Notes under the pieces: generated by a model
Told to the model about the DNA's origin: nothing
What the model saw: only the letters and a program-made list of their open reading frames with translations
Databases searched by the model: none
Assembly (NCBI RefSeq): GCF_001468065.1
Contig: NZ_LNYZ01000007.1
Span: 62,001 to 126,000, forward strand
Source of the DNA: Legionella steigerwaltii
GTDB lineage: Bacteria; Pseudomonadota; Gammaproteobacteria; Legionellales; Legionellaceae
Length of the DNA: 64,000 nt
Reading direction: 5' to 3'
Made by a program: the position numbers and the translations under genes
Shown here: piece by piece, positions 1 through 9,126 of the stretch
Position numbering within the stretch: the first letter of the stretch is position 1
How the letters are laid out: the number at the start of each line of letters is the position of its first letter

Positions 1-2526
1 CAAAATGCATTCAACCATCTGCAATCATTGTATAATTTTTTAAATGCTCATGGAGTTTATTCTAATAATAACAATCTAGATAATTGGATTTATGGACTTA
101 AAGAAAGACTTTCAGGATTATGGGTATCTAACGGAGATGCTGCATTTCGAACAGGTAATATGGATTTGGCTCAAAAAAGATATCAGCAAGCCCTCCTTCT
201 AGATCAGACAAATTATTTCGCTTGGGTTGGAATAGGTGAAGTAGCATTTTTCCGCAAAAATTTTGCCGATGCTGAAAAAGCGTATAAGCAAGCTTTGCTT
301 ATTAGTCCAGGGAAGAGTAGCGCCGTTTATGGGCTTATAGGGATCTATAAACGGCAATCATTGAAGAAAGCACTGGATTACCTGAATAGTTTGCCTGAGG
401 ATCTGAAAAGTAAATTTAATGAGCCTCGACGTAGTTTGGAAAGCGCCCTGTTACAAGAGCAAGCGGAACAATTTGCAAAAAAAAGGCTATGGAGGCAAGC
501 AATAGAGAAGTACGGCCAGGCAGAGAAAATTGACCCCAATGATGTTTGGTTAACTTATCATTTCGCATTAGCATTGAATCATGTGGGTAATTCCCAAAAA
601 GCAAATGAACTGTTTCAGAAGTTGATCTCAAAACAAAAAAAAAATCCGACTGAAGTATATGCTTATGCTCTTTACTTATCGAGTATGGACAAATCACAAC
701 AAGCGCTGCATCAACTTCATACCATTCCACAAAAACAATGGAATGAAGGCATGCGTCAATTGGCACAACGTCTGACTACTGAATTGATTTTGCAACACGC
801 ACAACAATTGCGAAATCGTGGTGATAAACAAGCTGCAGTAGCCTATTTAATGAATCAAAAACAAACTACACCAATCAAGCTTACTTTGGCTGATTGGGCT
901 TTTAATGACGGTGCATTTAAAACATCACTGAATTATTATCAAGATGTGAAGACCCACGAACCACTTAATGCTGATGCCAACTTAGGAGTTATAGAATCAC
1001 TCATCGCCTTGGGAGACAAGAAAAAAGCGTATCAAATGCTGGAAGAACAACAAAAAATGAAATTAACCTTCAATCGTAACATGCAAAGAAGATTAGCAAA
1101 TGCATGGAATGCCGTAGGTTATCCACAAAAAGCATTAAGCATTTTTAAACGCATTAAACAAGAAAACGTCAATGCTGCACCAAGTCAAGATACCGCGCTT
1201 ATATTTCGTGATGCTGCTCGTTTGGAAACACAGCTTCGTATGCCTAAACTGGCGCAAGAAGATTACAAAAAAGCCATGATCGAGAGTAATATTACATCCG
1301 TTTGGCCTAACAACAACGACTATTATACCTGGTTGACCCGTAATCATATAGAAGATGATTGGCTTAAACGCAGCATTCGATCTGAAGCAGGTTTTCTTTA
1401 TCAACAACAAGAAACACGTATTACGGTCGATCAAGATTACTGGCGGCTAACAGGCACTGCAGGAACTTCTGATTTACGTGCCGAAGATACAATGACACAA
1501 GCGGATTGGGGGTATGCAAACGGACGTGCATTCTTAAGAACTGATGCAGTTAGTTTAAGTGCAGGAAGTTTTTCTACAGTTAATGGAGTATATTTTAGCG
1601 ACTTTGGTACCTGTAATATCAATGGCTGTACTACAGACATAACGCAACGTGCAAATGGGCTCAGTTGGGACGGAGGATGGCAAAATTCGATTTGGGGATT
1701 TGATGTTGGCCAAACACCTATAGGATTCCCAGTAAATAATTTTATTGGCGGTATCAATTACAGTGGTGATATACGACATATCGGCTGGACAATCACTGCT
1801 TCACAACGCCCCATGACTAACTCATTACTTTCTTTCGGTGGTGCAAGAGATCCAAATACAGGAATTGTATGGGGTGGCGTAGTAGCAACTGGGCTTACTT
1901 TATCGCTTAGTTATGACCGAGGCGAAGCAAATGGTTTCTGGGCTAATATCATTGGTAGTGAATTAACGGGAAAAAATGTAGAATCGAATCAGCGTATTCT
2001 CCTAATGGACGGCTATTATTACAAAATAATCAACGAGGACAATCGACGATTTATCGTTGGGCTCACCAATATGGTTTGGCACTATGATAAGAACCTATAT
2101 GGATTTAATCTTGGACAAGGAGGGTATTATAGTCCGGATTTCTATTTGTCGTTCACAATTCCAATTGATTATCGCAGACGAACTGCAAACTGGTCTTATG
2201 AATTAGGTGGCACTGTAACTTGGTCGTACGCAACAACTAAAAACATCCAAGCCTATCCATTGCCGAACCTTATCCCAAATTTTGACAATTCACAAAACTC
2301 CATCCAAACCGGAGGTAATAGCACTGGCTATGGCTATTCTATACTTGCACTGGTAGAGCGTCGGCTTGGTTCACATTTTATTGTTGGAGGATTGGTCAAT
2401 ATTCAACAATCAACAGATTACACCCCAAGCCATGCCTCTCTTTTCCTTCGTTATTCATTTGAAGGCTGGCAAGGTGATATGGACATGCCTATCATCCCCT
2501 TGGTCCCCTATTCTAACTTCAGATGA
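1..2526 (+). CDS. bcsC: Cellulose synthase outer-membrane subunit BcsC (5' end outside window)
   Basis: The frame is open from the first base, so this is the 3' part (841 residues) of a longer gene; a TTG at 28 is not a real start. The first ~450 visible residues are TPR-type helical repeats (for example around residues 50-110 and 155-210). The last ~370 residues are rich in aromatic beta-strands and end in YTPSHASLFLRYSF, the signature of the BcsC C-terminal outer-membrane barrel. BcsC exports cellulose: periplasmic TPRs guide the glucan to the barrel. Full-length family members have about 1100-1300 residues, so several hundred are missing upstream. It faces bcsG convergently, which supports the call. 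Confidence 0.9.
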   Translation, partial: QNAFNHLQSLYNFLNAHGVYSNNNNLDNWIYGLKERLSGLWVSNGDAAFRTGNMDLAQKRYQQALLLDQTNYFAWVGIGEVAFFRKNFADAEKAYKQALLISPGKSSAVYGLIGIYKRQSLKKALDYLNSLPEDLKSKFNEPRRSLESALLQEQAEQFAKKRLWRQAIEKYGQAEKIDPNDVWLTYHFALALNHVGNSQKANELFQKLISKQKKNPTEVYAYALYLSSMDKSQQALHQLHTIPQKQWNEGMRQLAQRLTTELILQHAQQLRNRGDKQAAVAYLMNQKQTTPIKLTLADWAFNDGAFKTSLNYYQDVKTHEPLNADANLGVIESLIALGDKKKAYQMLEEQQKMKLTFNRNMQRRLANAWNAVGYPQKALSIFKRIKQENVNAAPSQDTALIFRDAARLETQLRMPKLAQEDYKKAMIESNITSVWPNNNDYYTWLTRNHIEDDWLKRSIRSEAGFLYQQQETRITVDQDYWRLTGTAGTSDLRAEDTMTQADWGYANGRAFLRTDAVSLSAGSFSTVNGVYFSDFGTCNINGCTTDITQRANGLSWDGGWQNSIWGFDVGQTPIGFPVNNFIGGINYSGDIRHIGWTITASQRPMTNSLLSFGGARDPNTGIVWGGVVATGLTLSLSYDRGEANGFWANIIGSELTGKNVESNQRILLMDGYYYKIINEDNRRFIVGLTNMVWHYDKNLYGFNLGQGGYYSPDFYLSFTIPIDYRRRTANWSYELGGTVTWSYATTKNIQAYPLPNLIPNFDNSQNSIQTGGNSTGYGYSILALVERRLGSHFIVGGLVNIQQSTDYTPSHASLFLRYSFEGWQGDMDMPIIPLVPYSNFR

Positions 2527-2763
2527 GGTATCTTGTCTTAGTCTAAATTAATTGATAAGTCCGTATATGGAAATAAAAGATTGGAGTAATTGATACGCCA
2601 AAATCAGTGCGGAGCAATTATAGTGTCGGGCCAATGCCTGAAACCTACGCCTTCTTTTTTTTTTGAATCTATTGTAGGTTGAATTTAATTGGCAAAATAA
2701 AGAGTGCAAAATCACGGAAATCGTTATTTACCAATTGCTTCCATGTTCACAAATAAGAAATCC

Positions 2764-4401
2764 CTAGGGATAAGGCACCCAGTTACTGTCACCTTTTAAT
2801 AAAATATAAAATTTGTCCTGATACTTCATTACAGTTACACCTTCATTAGATGCAACAGAGGGTGTCTGGGGCAAATTTTTTGTTAATGATTCTAAACTTA
2901 TCTTATCTTGATTAAATATCTTTCCATCAACTAATCGATTCATTAACTCTGAAACAGCCAAATAACTGCTGGGATCATTTATTTGTTTTTGGGTAGGCGT
3001 AGCTTTCAAACCAATAAATTTAATTCCAACAGGAATATGTGTAATGCTTGGGCTAGGAATATCACGCAAACCTGGCATTTGTAATTTATCGCCAACAAGA
3101 TTAGCCCCATGTTCAGGAATAAAAATCACAACTGCTTTGTGTCCTGCCTTCTCTAATGCAGTAAAAAGGTTCATTGTTTGATCTAAAAGTTTTTGTGCCC
3201 TCGGTGCATAAGGCGCAGGTGTGCTATCACCAACATAAGTATTCCCATCATGAAGAGAGATCTCATTGTAATAGGTAACATTGCTTTTTTGTTTTGACCT
3301 ATCTAATTGCTTGAGCCAACGAGTCAATAATTCCCCATCATCTGATAGCAACTTTCCATCAAATGAAACAAGATCAGGAGAAATACCTGTTCTCGGCAGC
3401 ATTGGCACATCATCTAAGCCACCAAAATTTTTAATCTCTTCGAGAAAATCACCAAATTTCCCCTCGTGGTCAAGCATAAACTCAGGAGAAAAACCAAGTT
3501 TAGCCAAGTTATCCAAAATATAACAATCTTGAGACACCGGTTTATAAAGATCAGCATGTGGTGTTTGACCACAACTCGCTCGCAATAAGCGGATTGCTGC
3601 AGGACCACTATATGATGCAGCTGAATTGAAATTATTAAACATAATATCAAATTTGCTCCATATAGGATGATCTCTTAGATGTGACGCATCTATATCTGCC
3701 CAAGCAAGAGAACAAATCTGAATAAACATGATATCGAAAGGCTGAGCATCTGCAGGAAGAGAACTTGGAAAAATAGTATGTAACCCTTTCTGTTGTTCAT
3801 AGAATTGATTCAAATAGGTGTTAAGGTTCTCGTTAGTTGGCGGCAAATTACTGCTAAGTTCTATTCCTGGATTAGTCCCCACCTTAGTTTGTTCATTATT
3901 TGCAACAACTTTACTTTGCACAGGCAAAAGGTTAATGGCAGGGCCAGTTAGAGTAATAATGTTTAACCAAGTTAGTGCAATTACTGTAAGCGTAGTAATG
4001 CGAATCCATTGAGAAAAAAACTGATATGCTACTAATAATACAAAAGCTATCCCTATTAGTTCCCAATTAATAAATCGATTTACTAGCTCGAGGAGATAAC
4101 TAGGGCTAAAAGCAAGAAGATTTGTACCTTGCCCCATAATGGTACTTAATCCAGGTAGCCAGGTATCATGATAAAACACCACAATTCCTATTGGAACAGC
4201 TAACCAGTTGCGGCAACGGTGAAGAACGATTGATGGCAAAGGGAAAAGTAAAAAAGACAAAAAAACTAGATTAATAAAAGGATGAAAATTCAAATATCCA
4301 GCCCATAAAAGTGCAAATTTCAACAAAAAATAATAATTCCATCCATTAATATCACGCCACACGACATGAACTTTTTGTTGTGTTTGTACCATTTCCCTCA
4401 T
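2764..4401 (-). CDS. bcsG: Cellulose phosphoethanolamine transferase BcsG
   Basis: 545 residues, close to the family's usual length. The N-terminal ~150 residues carry several membrane helices, including the family-typical stretch LLWAGYLNFHP (residues 31-41). The periplasmic part has the alkaline-phosphatase-like catalytic elements: Cys230 in QICSLAW, the nucleophile Ser265 in SYSGPAA, and the Glu-His pair in PEHGANL. By analogy with E. coli BcsG it transfers phosphoethanolamine from phosphatidylethanolamine to cellulose in the periplasm. It is encoded opposite to bcsC with a 237-bp gap. Other bcs genes must lie outside the window on the bcsC side. Confidence 0.92.
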   Translation of the reverse strand: MREMVQTQQKVHVVWRDINGWNYYFLLKFALLWAGYLNFHPFINLVFLSFLLFPLPSIVLHRCRNWLAVPIGIVVFYHDTWLPGLSTIMGQGTNLLAFSPSYLLELVNRFINWELIGIAFVLLVAYQFFSQWIRITTLTVIALTWLNIITLTGPAINLLPVQSKVVANNEQTKVGTNPGIELSSNLPPTNENLNTYLNQFYEQQKGLHTIFPSSLPADAQPFDIMFIQICSLAWADIDASHLRDHPIWSKFDIMFNNFNSAASYSGPAAIRLLRASCGQTPHADLYKPVSQDCYILDNLAKLGFSPEFMLDHEGKFGDFLEEIKNFGGLDDVPMLPRTGISPDLVSFDGKLLSDDGELLTRWLKQLDRSKQKSNVTYYNEISLHDGNTYVGDSTPAPYAPRAQKLLDQTMNLFTALEKAGHKAVVIFIPEHGANLVGDKLQMPGLRDIPSPSITHIPVGIKFIGLKATPTQKQINDPSSYLAVSELMNRLVDGKIFNQDKISLESLTKNLPQTPSVASNEGVTVMKYQDKFYILLKGDSNWVPYP

Positions 4402-4564
4402 TATTATTCTTTGTCCATAATAGTTAACTTACCTCCCAGCCGCCCATCAAAATCCGAGTAACACTGCAAAGAGAATCGATCTTTTTAATTTTTTAGTGTA
4501 ACAGGATACATAAGATATTCAATGCAAAAAAATTATTTTTCATTAGCTCTATCCTACTCATTTC

Positions 4565-4594
4565 TTGACATAAACCTATGCATCTTGGTATTTT
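4565..4594 (+). promoter_or_regulatory. Sigma-70 type promoter for proC
   Basis: TTGACA (4565-4570) is followed after 18 bases by TATTTT (4589-4594), 26 bases before the proC ATG. The -35 box is a perfect consensus match and the -10 box is fair. Read by eye; not tested. Confidence 0.5.
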
Positions 4595-4620
4595 GTAGAA
4601 AATTTGAAATATAAGACAAT

Positions 4621-5454
4621 ATGTTTAAAAATAAAACCATTTCTATTATTGGGGCAGGCCATTTGGGTAGTGCTTTGGCACGAGGCCTCATTAAAAGCGG
4701 GCACCCAGCAAGTTCTATAACGTTCAGTAATCGAGATCCCAGTAAATCCGAACGATTGGTTAAAGAATTAGGTGTTCTATCAGCAAAAACTAATATTCAA
4801 GCAGCTACAAATACAGAGATCCTTATTTTTGCTGTTAAACCTCAGTTTATGGAGGATGTATGTAGGGAAATTGCTCCAACTATCCAACAAAGACAACCCA
4901 TAATTATTTCTTTGGCGGGCGTAATAGACATAGCCAGCATAAAACGTTGGCTCAACAAAAAAGATCTGGGGATTGTTCGAGTAATGACAAATACCCCAAT
5001 CGAATTTTGTAAAGGAACATCTGCGTTGTTTGCATGTACTTCGACGACTGCCGAACAAAAGCGATTAGTTGAAACTCTTTTTAATGAAGTCGGATATACA
5101 TTTTGGGTAGAGCAAGAATCCATGATCGACTCACTAACAGCTCCTGTGGGCTGTGCACCTGCTTATGTTTTTTTATTTCTTGAGGCACTACAAAAAGCAG
5201 CAATAAGTAGAGGAATTCCTGAGGAATTTGCGGAAAAAATTGCCTTAGAATCCGTCTTGGGTGCTGCAGAATTAGCAAAACGATCAGAACGCTCTTTTGC
5301 CCAATTGCGTGCCAGCGTGACTACCCCTCATGGTGTAACTGCTCATTCTTTAGAGAAACTGTCCTTTACTGATTTTTTCGACATTTTTAAGCAAATCTAT
5401 GCAGCTGCGGAAGAACGTATTGAACAACTAACGCACTCGTTAGGTAAAGGGTAG
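4621..5454 (+). CDS. proC: Pyrroline-5-carboxylate reductase
   Basis: 277 residues, the normal length. It catalyses the last step of proline synthesis, reducing pyrroline-5-carboxylate with NAD(P)H in the cytosol. The N-terminal dinucleotide-binding loop IIGAGHLGSALARGL (about residues 9-23) and the C-terminal stretch ASVTTPHGVTAHSLE, matching the family's conserved TSPGGTT-type signature, are both present. The gene stands alone: it diverges from bcsG and converges with damX, with an inverted repeat in the latter gap. The ATG at 4621 is preceded only by a weak purine-rich ribosome site. Confidence 0.95.
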   Translation: MFKNKTISIIGAGHLGSALARGLIKSGHPASSITFSNRDPSKSERLVKELGVLSAKTNIQAATNTEILIFAVKPQFMEDVCREIAPTIQQRQPIIISLAGVIDIASIKRWLNKKDLGIVRVMTNTPIEFCKGTSALFACTSTTAEQKRLVETLFNEVGYTFWVEQESMIDSLTAPVGCAPAYVFLFLEALQKAAISRGIPEEFAEKIALESVLGAAELAKRSERSFAQLRASVTTPHGVTAHSLEKLSFTDFFDIFKQIYAAAEERIEQLTHSLGKG

Positions 5455-5471
5455 GATGTATCTGGGTTTAT

Positions 5472-5552
5472 TGTAGCCTGGGTGGAGCGCAGCGTAACCC
5501 GGGAAAGATATGCCGCAAATCCCGACTTACGCTGCGCTCCACCCAGGCCACG
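5472..5552. repeat. TGTAGCC inverted repeat, copy 1
   Basis: Left arm TGTAGCCTGGGTGGAGCGCA continues to GCGTAACCCGGG. The right arm is its complement up to CCACCCAGGCCACG. The arm block GGAGCGCAGCGTAA matches between the arms. It lies in the convergent gap between proC and damX. Confidence 0.9.
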
Positions 5553-5586
5553 GTTCTACTGATATTAATAGGATTAATACTCTTAT

Positions 5587-7035
5587 CTAACCAAGGCTAG
5601 ACATGGGCCTAACCCAAGGATTTAATTTAGCTAGCTTTGATGGTAATTTACTTATATTACGTTGTGCTTCAGCCCTACTTTCATACTCACCAACAGTCAG
5701 TACATACCAAATGCCTTTTGCATTAGTAAAATGCATTATTTTGGCATTTTGCGCGAGTAATTTATTATTCTGCTGAAAACGCTCTATATCTATTCTATTA
5801 TGGCTGGCAGCAACTTGTATGGTATACAGATTAGTGTTGTTTTTTGAGCTTGGAGATTGCTCTTTTTCATTTTGTTTTGCAGTTGGAATCTCAACTAATT
5901 TTGATTCACGCGTGAGATCAGATTCAGGGCTCTCACGTTTAAACTCAGACTCGGGAATTCTAGCTTCTTGTTCTGCCAGATTTTTTATTTGCAATTTAGG
6001 AATCACCACAACCTTATCAACAATGGCTACAGTATCGCTAGGTATTTCATCATTAAAATCATCTAAATCTTGTTTTTTCGGTAAAGCTGAATAGACCAAT
6101 TGTCGAGTTGAAGACTCCTGCCAAGGAGCAATTTGGCTCACCAACACTTCGGGTTGTGCTTGTTGATTCATTGCACTTGTATTTTCATTTGTCACTGTCT
6201 CTAAATGATATAATGATGAAAGATTATAGTTTTGAGCAAAGTAAAAACCAAAAAGTCCTGCAATTAAAGCGATGCTGGCTGCAATACCTGCTTTTTTTAC
6301 CCATTTCAGTGGCTCTTTTTTCTTTTGCATAGCACATTTAAATACAAATGCTTCGAGATTGCTGTTAATTTTTGCGACATTCCCTTTGGTCAATTGATAC
6401 AATTGCTTAAACTGCGCATCAGTTAATGGTTTGCTGATCAAATGGGCCGCCATGGCACGTTGCAAGACATATGTTCTTGTTTCGCTTTCATTCAAAGCAC
6501 CCAATTCTATAGTATGTACCAAATTATCAAAAAACGAGGCGACTAAATTGTTAAGTGTTGCAACAATTGAATAATCCGATATAAGGCAAAGATGGAAGAA
6601 ACTAAAATTCTCCTGATTCTTTATTGCCAACATTGCTTCTTTAATTAAAGATTCTGGTAAATGCTGCGCATCATCGATCAACAGCAACACATGTGCTTTA
6701 CGCTCATTAATTTGAGCTACTAATGAACTAAGGTCTGTATTTTCATCTTGATTAAGGTGGAGTTGAGTTACAATCTCCTGAATTATGCTTTCTCTACTGC
6801 AAGGAGGTTTAACTGCTATACTCACAGATTTAATTTGTTGATCTAAATTACTTTGCAACAAAGTATTAAATGAAGTTTTACCTCCCTCTTTCTCAGATAA
6901 AACCGTAATTAGCACATTGTTAAAAAGAATCAAATGATTAATGAAGTCAATCTTAGCAAGCCAAGATCCTGGTTTAAACAATACTCTTGGTTGAATTACA
7001 GCCGTTACATCAGACTGAACCATTCCCTCTTTCAT
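5587..7035 (-). CDS. damX: DamX-like AAA/SPOR-domain protein
   Basis: 482 residues. An N-terminal ATPase-like domain has a degenerate Walker A (SEKEGGKT, residues 47-54, the first Gly replaced by Ser) and a Walker B (VLLLIDDAQ, 116-124). One membrane helix spans about residues 249-267, followed by a low-complexity linker and a C-terminal SPOR domain from about residue 400 (YTIQVAASHNR...). SPOR domains bind denuded septal peptidoglycan, so the protein probably acts at the division site. It lies 2 bases after aroB, as in the aroK-aroB-damX order of enterobacteria. Whether the altered P-loop still binds nucleotide is unknown. Confidence 0.85.
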   Translation of the reverse strand: MKEGMVQSDVTAVIQPRVLFKPGSWLAKIDFINHLILFNNVLITVLSEKEGGKTSFNTLLQSNLDQQIKSVSIAVKPPCSRESIIQEIVTQLHLNQDENTDLSSLVAQINERKAHVLLLIDDAQHLPESLIKEAMLAIKNQENFSFFHLCLISDYSIVATLNNLVASFFDNLVHTIELGALNESETRTYVLQRAMAAHLISKPLTDAQFKQLYQLTKGNVAKINSNLEAFVFKCAMQKKKEPLKWVKKAGIAASIALIAGLFGFYFAQNYNLSSLYHLETVTNENTSAMNQQAQPEVLVSQIAPWQESSTRQLVYSALPKKQDLDDFNDEIPSDTVAIVDKVVVIPKLQIKNLAEQEARIPESEFKRESPESDLTRESKLVEIPTAKQNEKEQSPSSKNNTNLYTIQVAASHNRIDIERFQQNNKLLAQNAKIMHFTNAKGIWYVLTVGEYESRAEAQRNISKLPSKLAKLNPWVRPMSSLG

Positions 7036-7037
7036 TT

Positions 7038-8141
7038 TTATTCTCCTCTTACAGCCTCAACAAGTGCATTATACAAACAATCCTCTGTTATTCCAGCTTC
7101 AAGATAACAATCACCGGGCTTCTTAAGTACCACAAAGCGTAAACAGTTATTTTTAATTTTTTTATCCGATTGCATCAATTCTTTGAGTTTCTTCAAATTT
7201 ACAGTACTTGGAATTTTATGTGGCAAACCTGCATTATGTAGAATTTGCTCAACTTGCTCCACTAATTGCTTATCAACCAACTGCATTTTATGCGACAAAA
7301 CTGTCGCACAGTATAAGCCAATTGCTACCGCTTCACCATGTAACCATTGCTGATAATGGGTATATGTTTCCAATGCATGTGCAAAAGTATGACCCAAATT
7401 CAGTAGGGCTCGTTGCCCTGCTTCCTTTTCATCGGTTTCTACAAATTGAGCTTTAATACGGCAACACTCAGCAATTAAATGAGGTAACTGAGGGCTCTTA
7501 GCAGTTAGCCCCTGCTGAAGTGTTTCATTGAGCAATTTAAAAAAATCACCGCCAGCAAGTAGAGCGTATTTGATCATTTCTGCTAAACCCGCACGAAACT
7601 CTCTTTCGGGAAGAGTGTTTAATGTAGCCAAATCAATAATTACGGCTTGAGGCTGATAAAAACTACCAATCATATTTTTACCTAAAGCATGATTAATCGC
7701 CGTTTTCCCACCAATAGAAGCATCGATCTGGGCGAGTAATGTAGTAGGAATTTGAACAAACTTTACTCCTCGCTGGTATGTTGCTGCTGCAAACCCAGTT
7801 ATATCTCCAATCACTCCTCCACCTAAAGCGATTAACGTTGTGTCTCTATGGTGTTTATGCTGGATTAATGCATCATAAATGGTAAATAAACTTTCTTGAT
7901 TTTTATATTGCTCTCCATCTTTTAAAATCAACACATCACACTGAGTATCCGCAAAAGCAGCCTGCACTTGTTTTAAATAATAAGGAGCTATTGTTTGGTT
8001 GGTAACAATTAGAATCTGTGAAGACGTGACAATGGTTCGCAGAAAATCAAATTTTTGCAAACCATTGCGACAAATAATAATAGGATATTGATGTTCCGTT
8101 AAAGATACATCAACTTGATCATAAACCTCAAAGTTCGCCAT
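7038..8141 (-). CDS. aroB: 3-dehydroquinate synthase
   Basis: 367 residues, normal length. It converts DAHP to 3-dehydroquinate in the shikimate pathway, using NAD+ and a divalent metal. It shows the NAD-binding [19 protein letters not shown] (about residues 108-126), the conserved [16 protein letters not shown], and metal-binding His residues in [12 protein letters not shown]. It overlaps aroK by 14 bases, implying translational coupling, and is followed by damX. Confidence 0.96.
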   Translation of the reverse strand: MANFEVYDQVDVSLTEHQYPIIICRNGLQKFDFLRTIVTSSQILIVTNQTIAPYYLKQVQAAFADTQCDVLILKDGEQYKNQESLFTIYDALIQHKHHRDTTLIALGGGVIGDITGFAAATYQRGVKFVQIPTTLLAQIDASIGGKTAINHALGKNMIGSFYQPQAVIIDLATLNTLPEREFRAGLAEMIKYALLAGGDFFKLLNETLQQGLTAKSPQLPHLIAECCRIKAQFVETDEKEAGQRALLNLGHTFAHALETYTHYQQWLHGEAVAIGLYCATVLSHKMQLVDKQLVEQVEQILHNAGLPHKIPSTVNLKKLKELMQSDKKIKNNCLRFVVLKKPGDCYLEAGITEDCLYNALVEAVRGE

Positions 8142-8655
8142 AAATATATTTTATTATATTATTTGCAACTGCTTTGACTGTTAATTTATCTGTTTCAAAG
8201 CTAACATCAGCTAATTCATTATAGAATGGCTCGCGTTCGTCTCTCAATAACTCCAATCTTCCTTCAAGATCATTTGTCTGTAGTAATGGACGTTTCGTAT
8301 CGCGCTTAGTTCTTTCGAACTGTTGCTGTAATGAAGTTTTAAGATAAATTACTGTTCCACGCCCTGCTAATGCATTTCTGTTTTCAGGAGTAATTACGAC
8401 TCCTCCACCAGTTGCCAAAACAATGTTAGTCTTTTGAGTTAGTTCTTCAATAACTTTTTGTTCGCGGCGCCTGAACCCATCTTCGCCCTCAATATCAAAA
8501 ATCCAAGATATATCTGCGCCAGCACGTTCTTCAATCACTTCATCCGAATCAAAAAATTCTAACTTGAGCTCCTTTGCCAAAGCACGACCTATAGTGCTTT
8601 TACCTGCACCCATGGGTCCGATGAGAAAAATATTTCGTACTTTAACTATGCTCAT
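8128..8655 (-). CDS. aroK: Shikimate kinase
   Basis: 175 residues. It phosphorylates shikimate at the 3-OH. The P-loop GPMGAGKST lies at residues 13-21, followed by the substrate-binding [13 protein letters not shown] and the GGGVV element. The start is supported by an upstream GAGGTATG. It is first of the aroK-aroB-damX unit, and a 471-bp gap separates it from pilQ, so it may have its own promoter. Confidence 0.95.
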   Translation of the reverse strand: MSIVKVRNIFLIGPMGAGKSTIGRALAKELKLEFFDSDEVIEERAGADISWIFDIEGEDGFRRREQKVIEELTQKTNIVLATGGGVVITPENRNALAGRGTVIYLKTSLQQQFERTKRDTKRPLLQTNDLEGRLELLRDEREPFYNELADVSFETDKLTVKAVANNIIKYIYGEL

Positions 8656-9126
8656 TTTTTATTACATACCTCTTTAACTGAAATGTTCATTAATTAAAGA
8701 TCGAGTCCGAAATAACTTCCCATTTTAGCATTAAACTAAAACATGATAAGTAGCCAAAAGTGGGGGATATTTGGGGCTCAACCCTAACTGTATTTTTCGC
8801 AGTTAGAAATTCCCGCTCATCATTCTACAACAAATGAGCATATTTTATAACTATTTACTCTTAATCATTTATATTATATCACTTCTTAACGTATTTTTTG
8901 GGAGTTAATACTTCATAAAACTAATTTCAGTGGGATAAAACGTATAATTTGGGTCTCCTCACGGATGGTACATCTCCATAATTTATCCAAAAAAATAAAG
9001 CTGGACTTAACTGCGTCAGCCTATGCTTGTTCAGGAATACCCAAAACACCGTTTTGGATACTGCGCATAAGGCGCAGTACGACGAGGTTAATAAAAATTA
9101 ATTATTACCTAATTTGCTGATAAACC
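8656..9126. other. Gene-free gap between pilQ and aroK with two small hairpins
   Basis: No coding frame of note. It holds two adjacent perfect stems: CCAAAAC-ACC-GTTTTGG at 9041-9057 and ACTGCGC-ATAAG-GCGCAGT at 9060-9078. Neither is followed by a T-run on either strand, so a simple intrinsic terminator is not shown. The gap lies after pilQ and before aroK on the minus strand. Confidence 0.6.

Noticed and set aside
416-766. Minus-strand open frame inside bcsC, and similar long antisense frames inside other genes
   Set aside because: They lie wholly within well-supported genes, lack ribosome sites and show no family features.
2527-2763. Terminator between bcsC and bcsG
   Set aside because: Only short CCTAC/GTAGG arms around a T-run were seen; not convincing on either strand.
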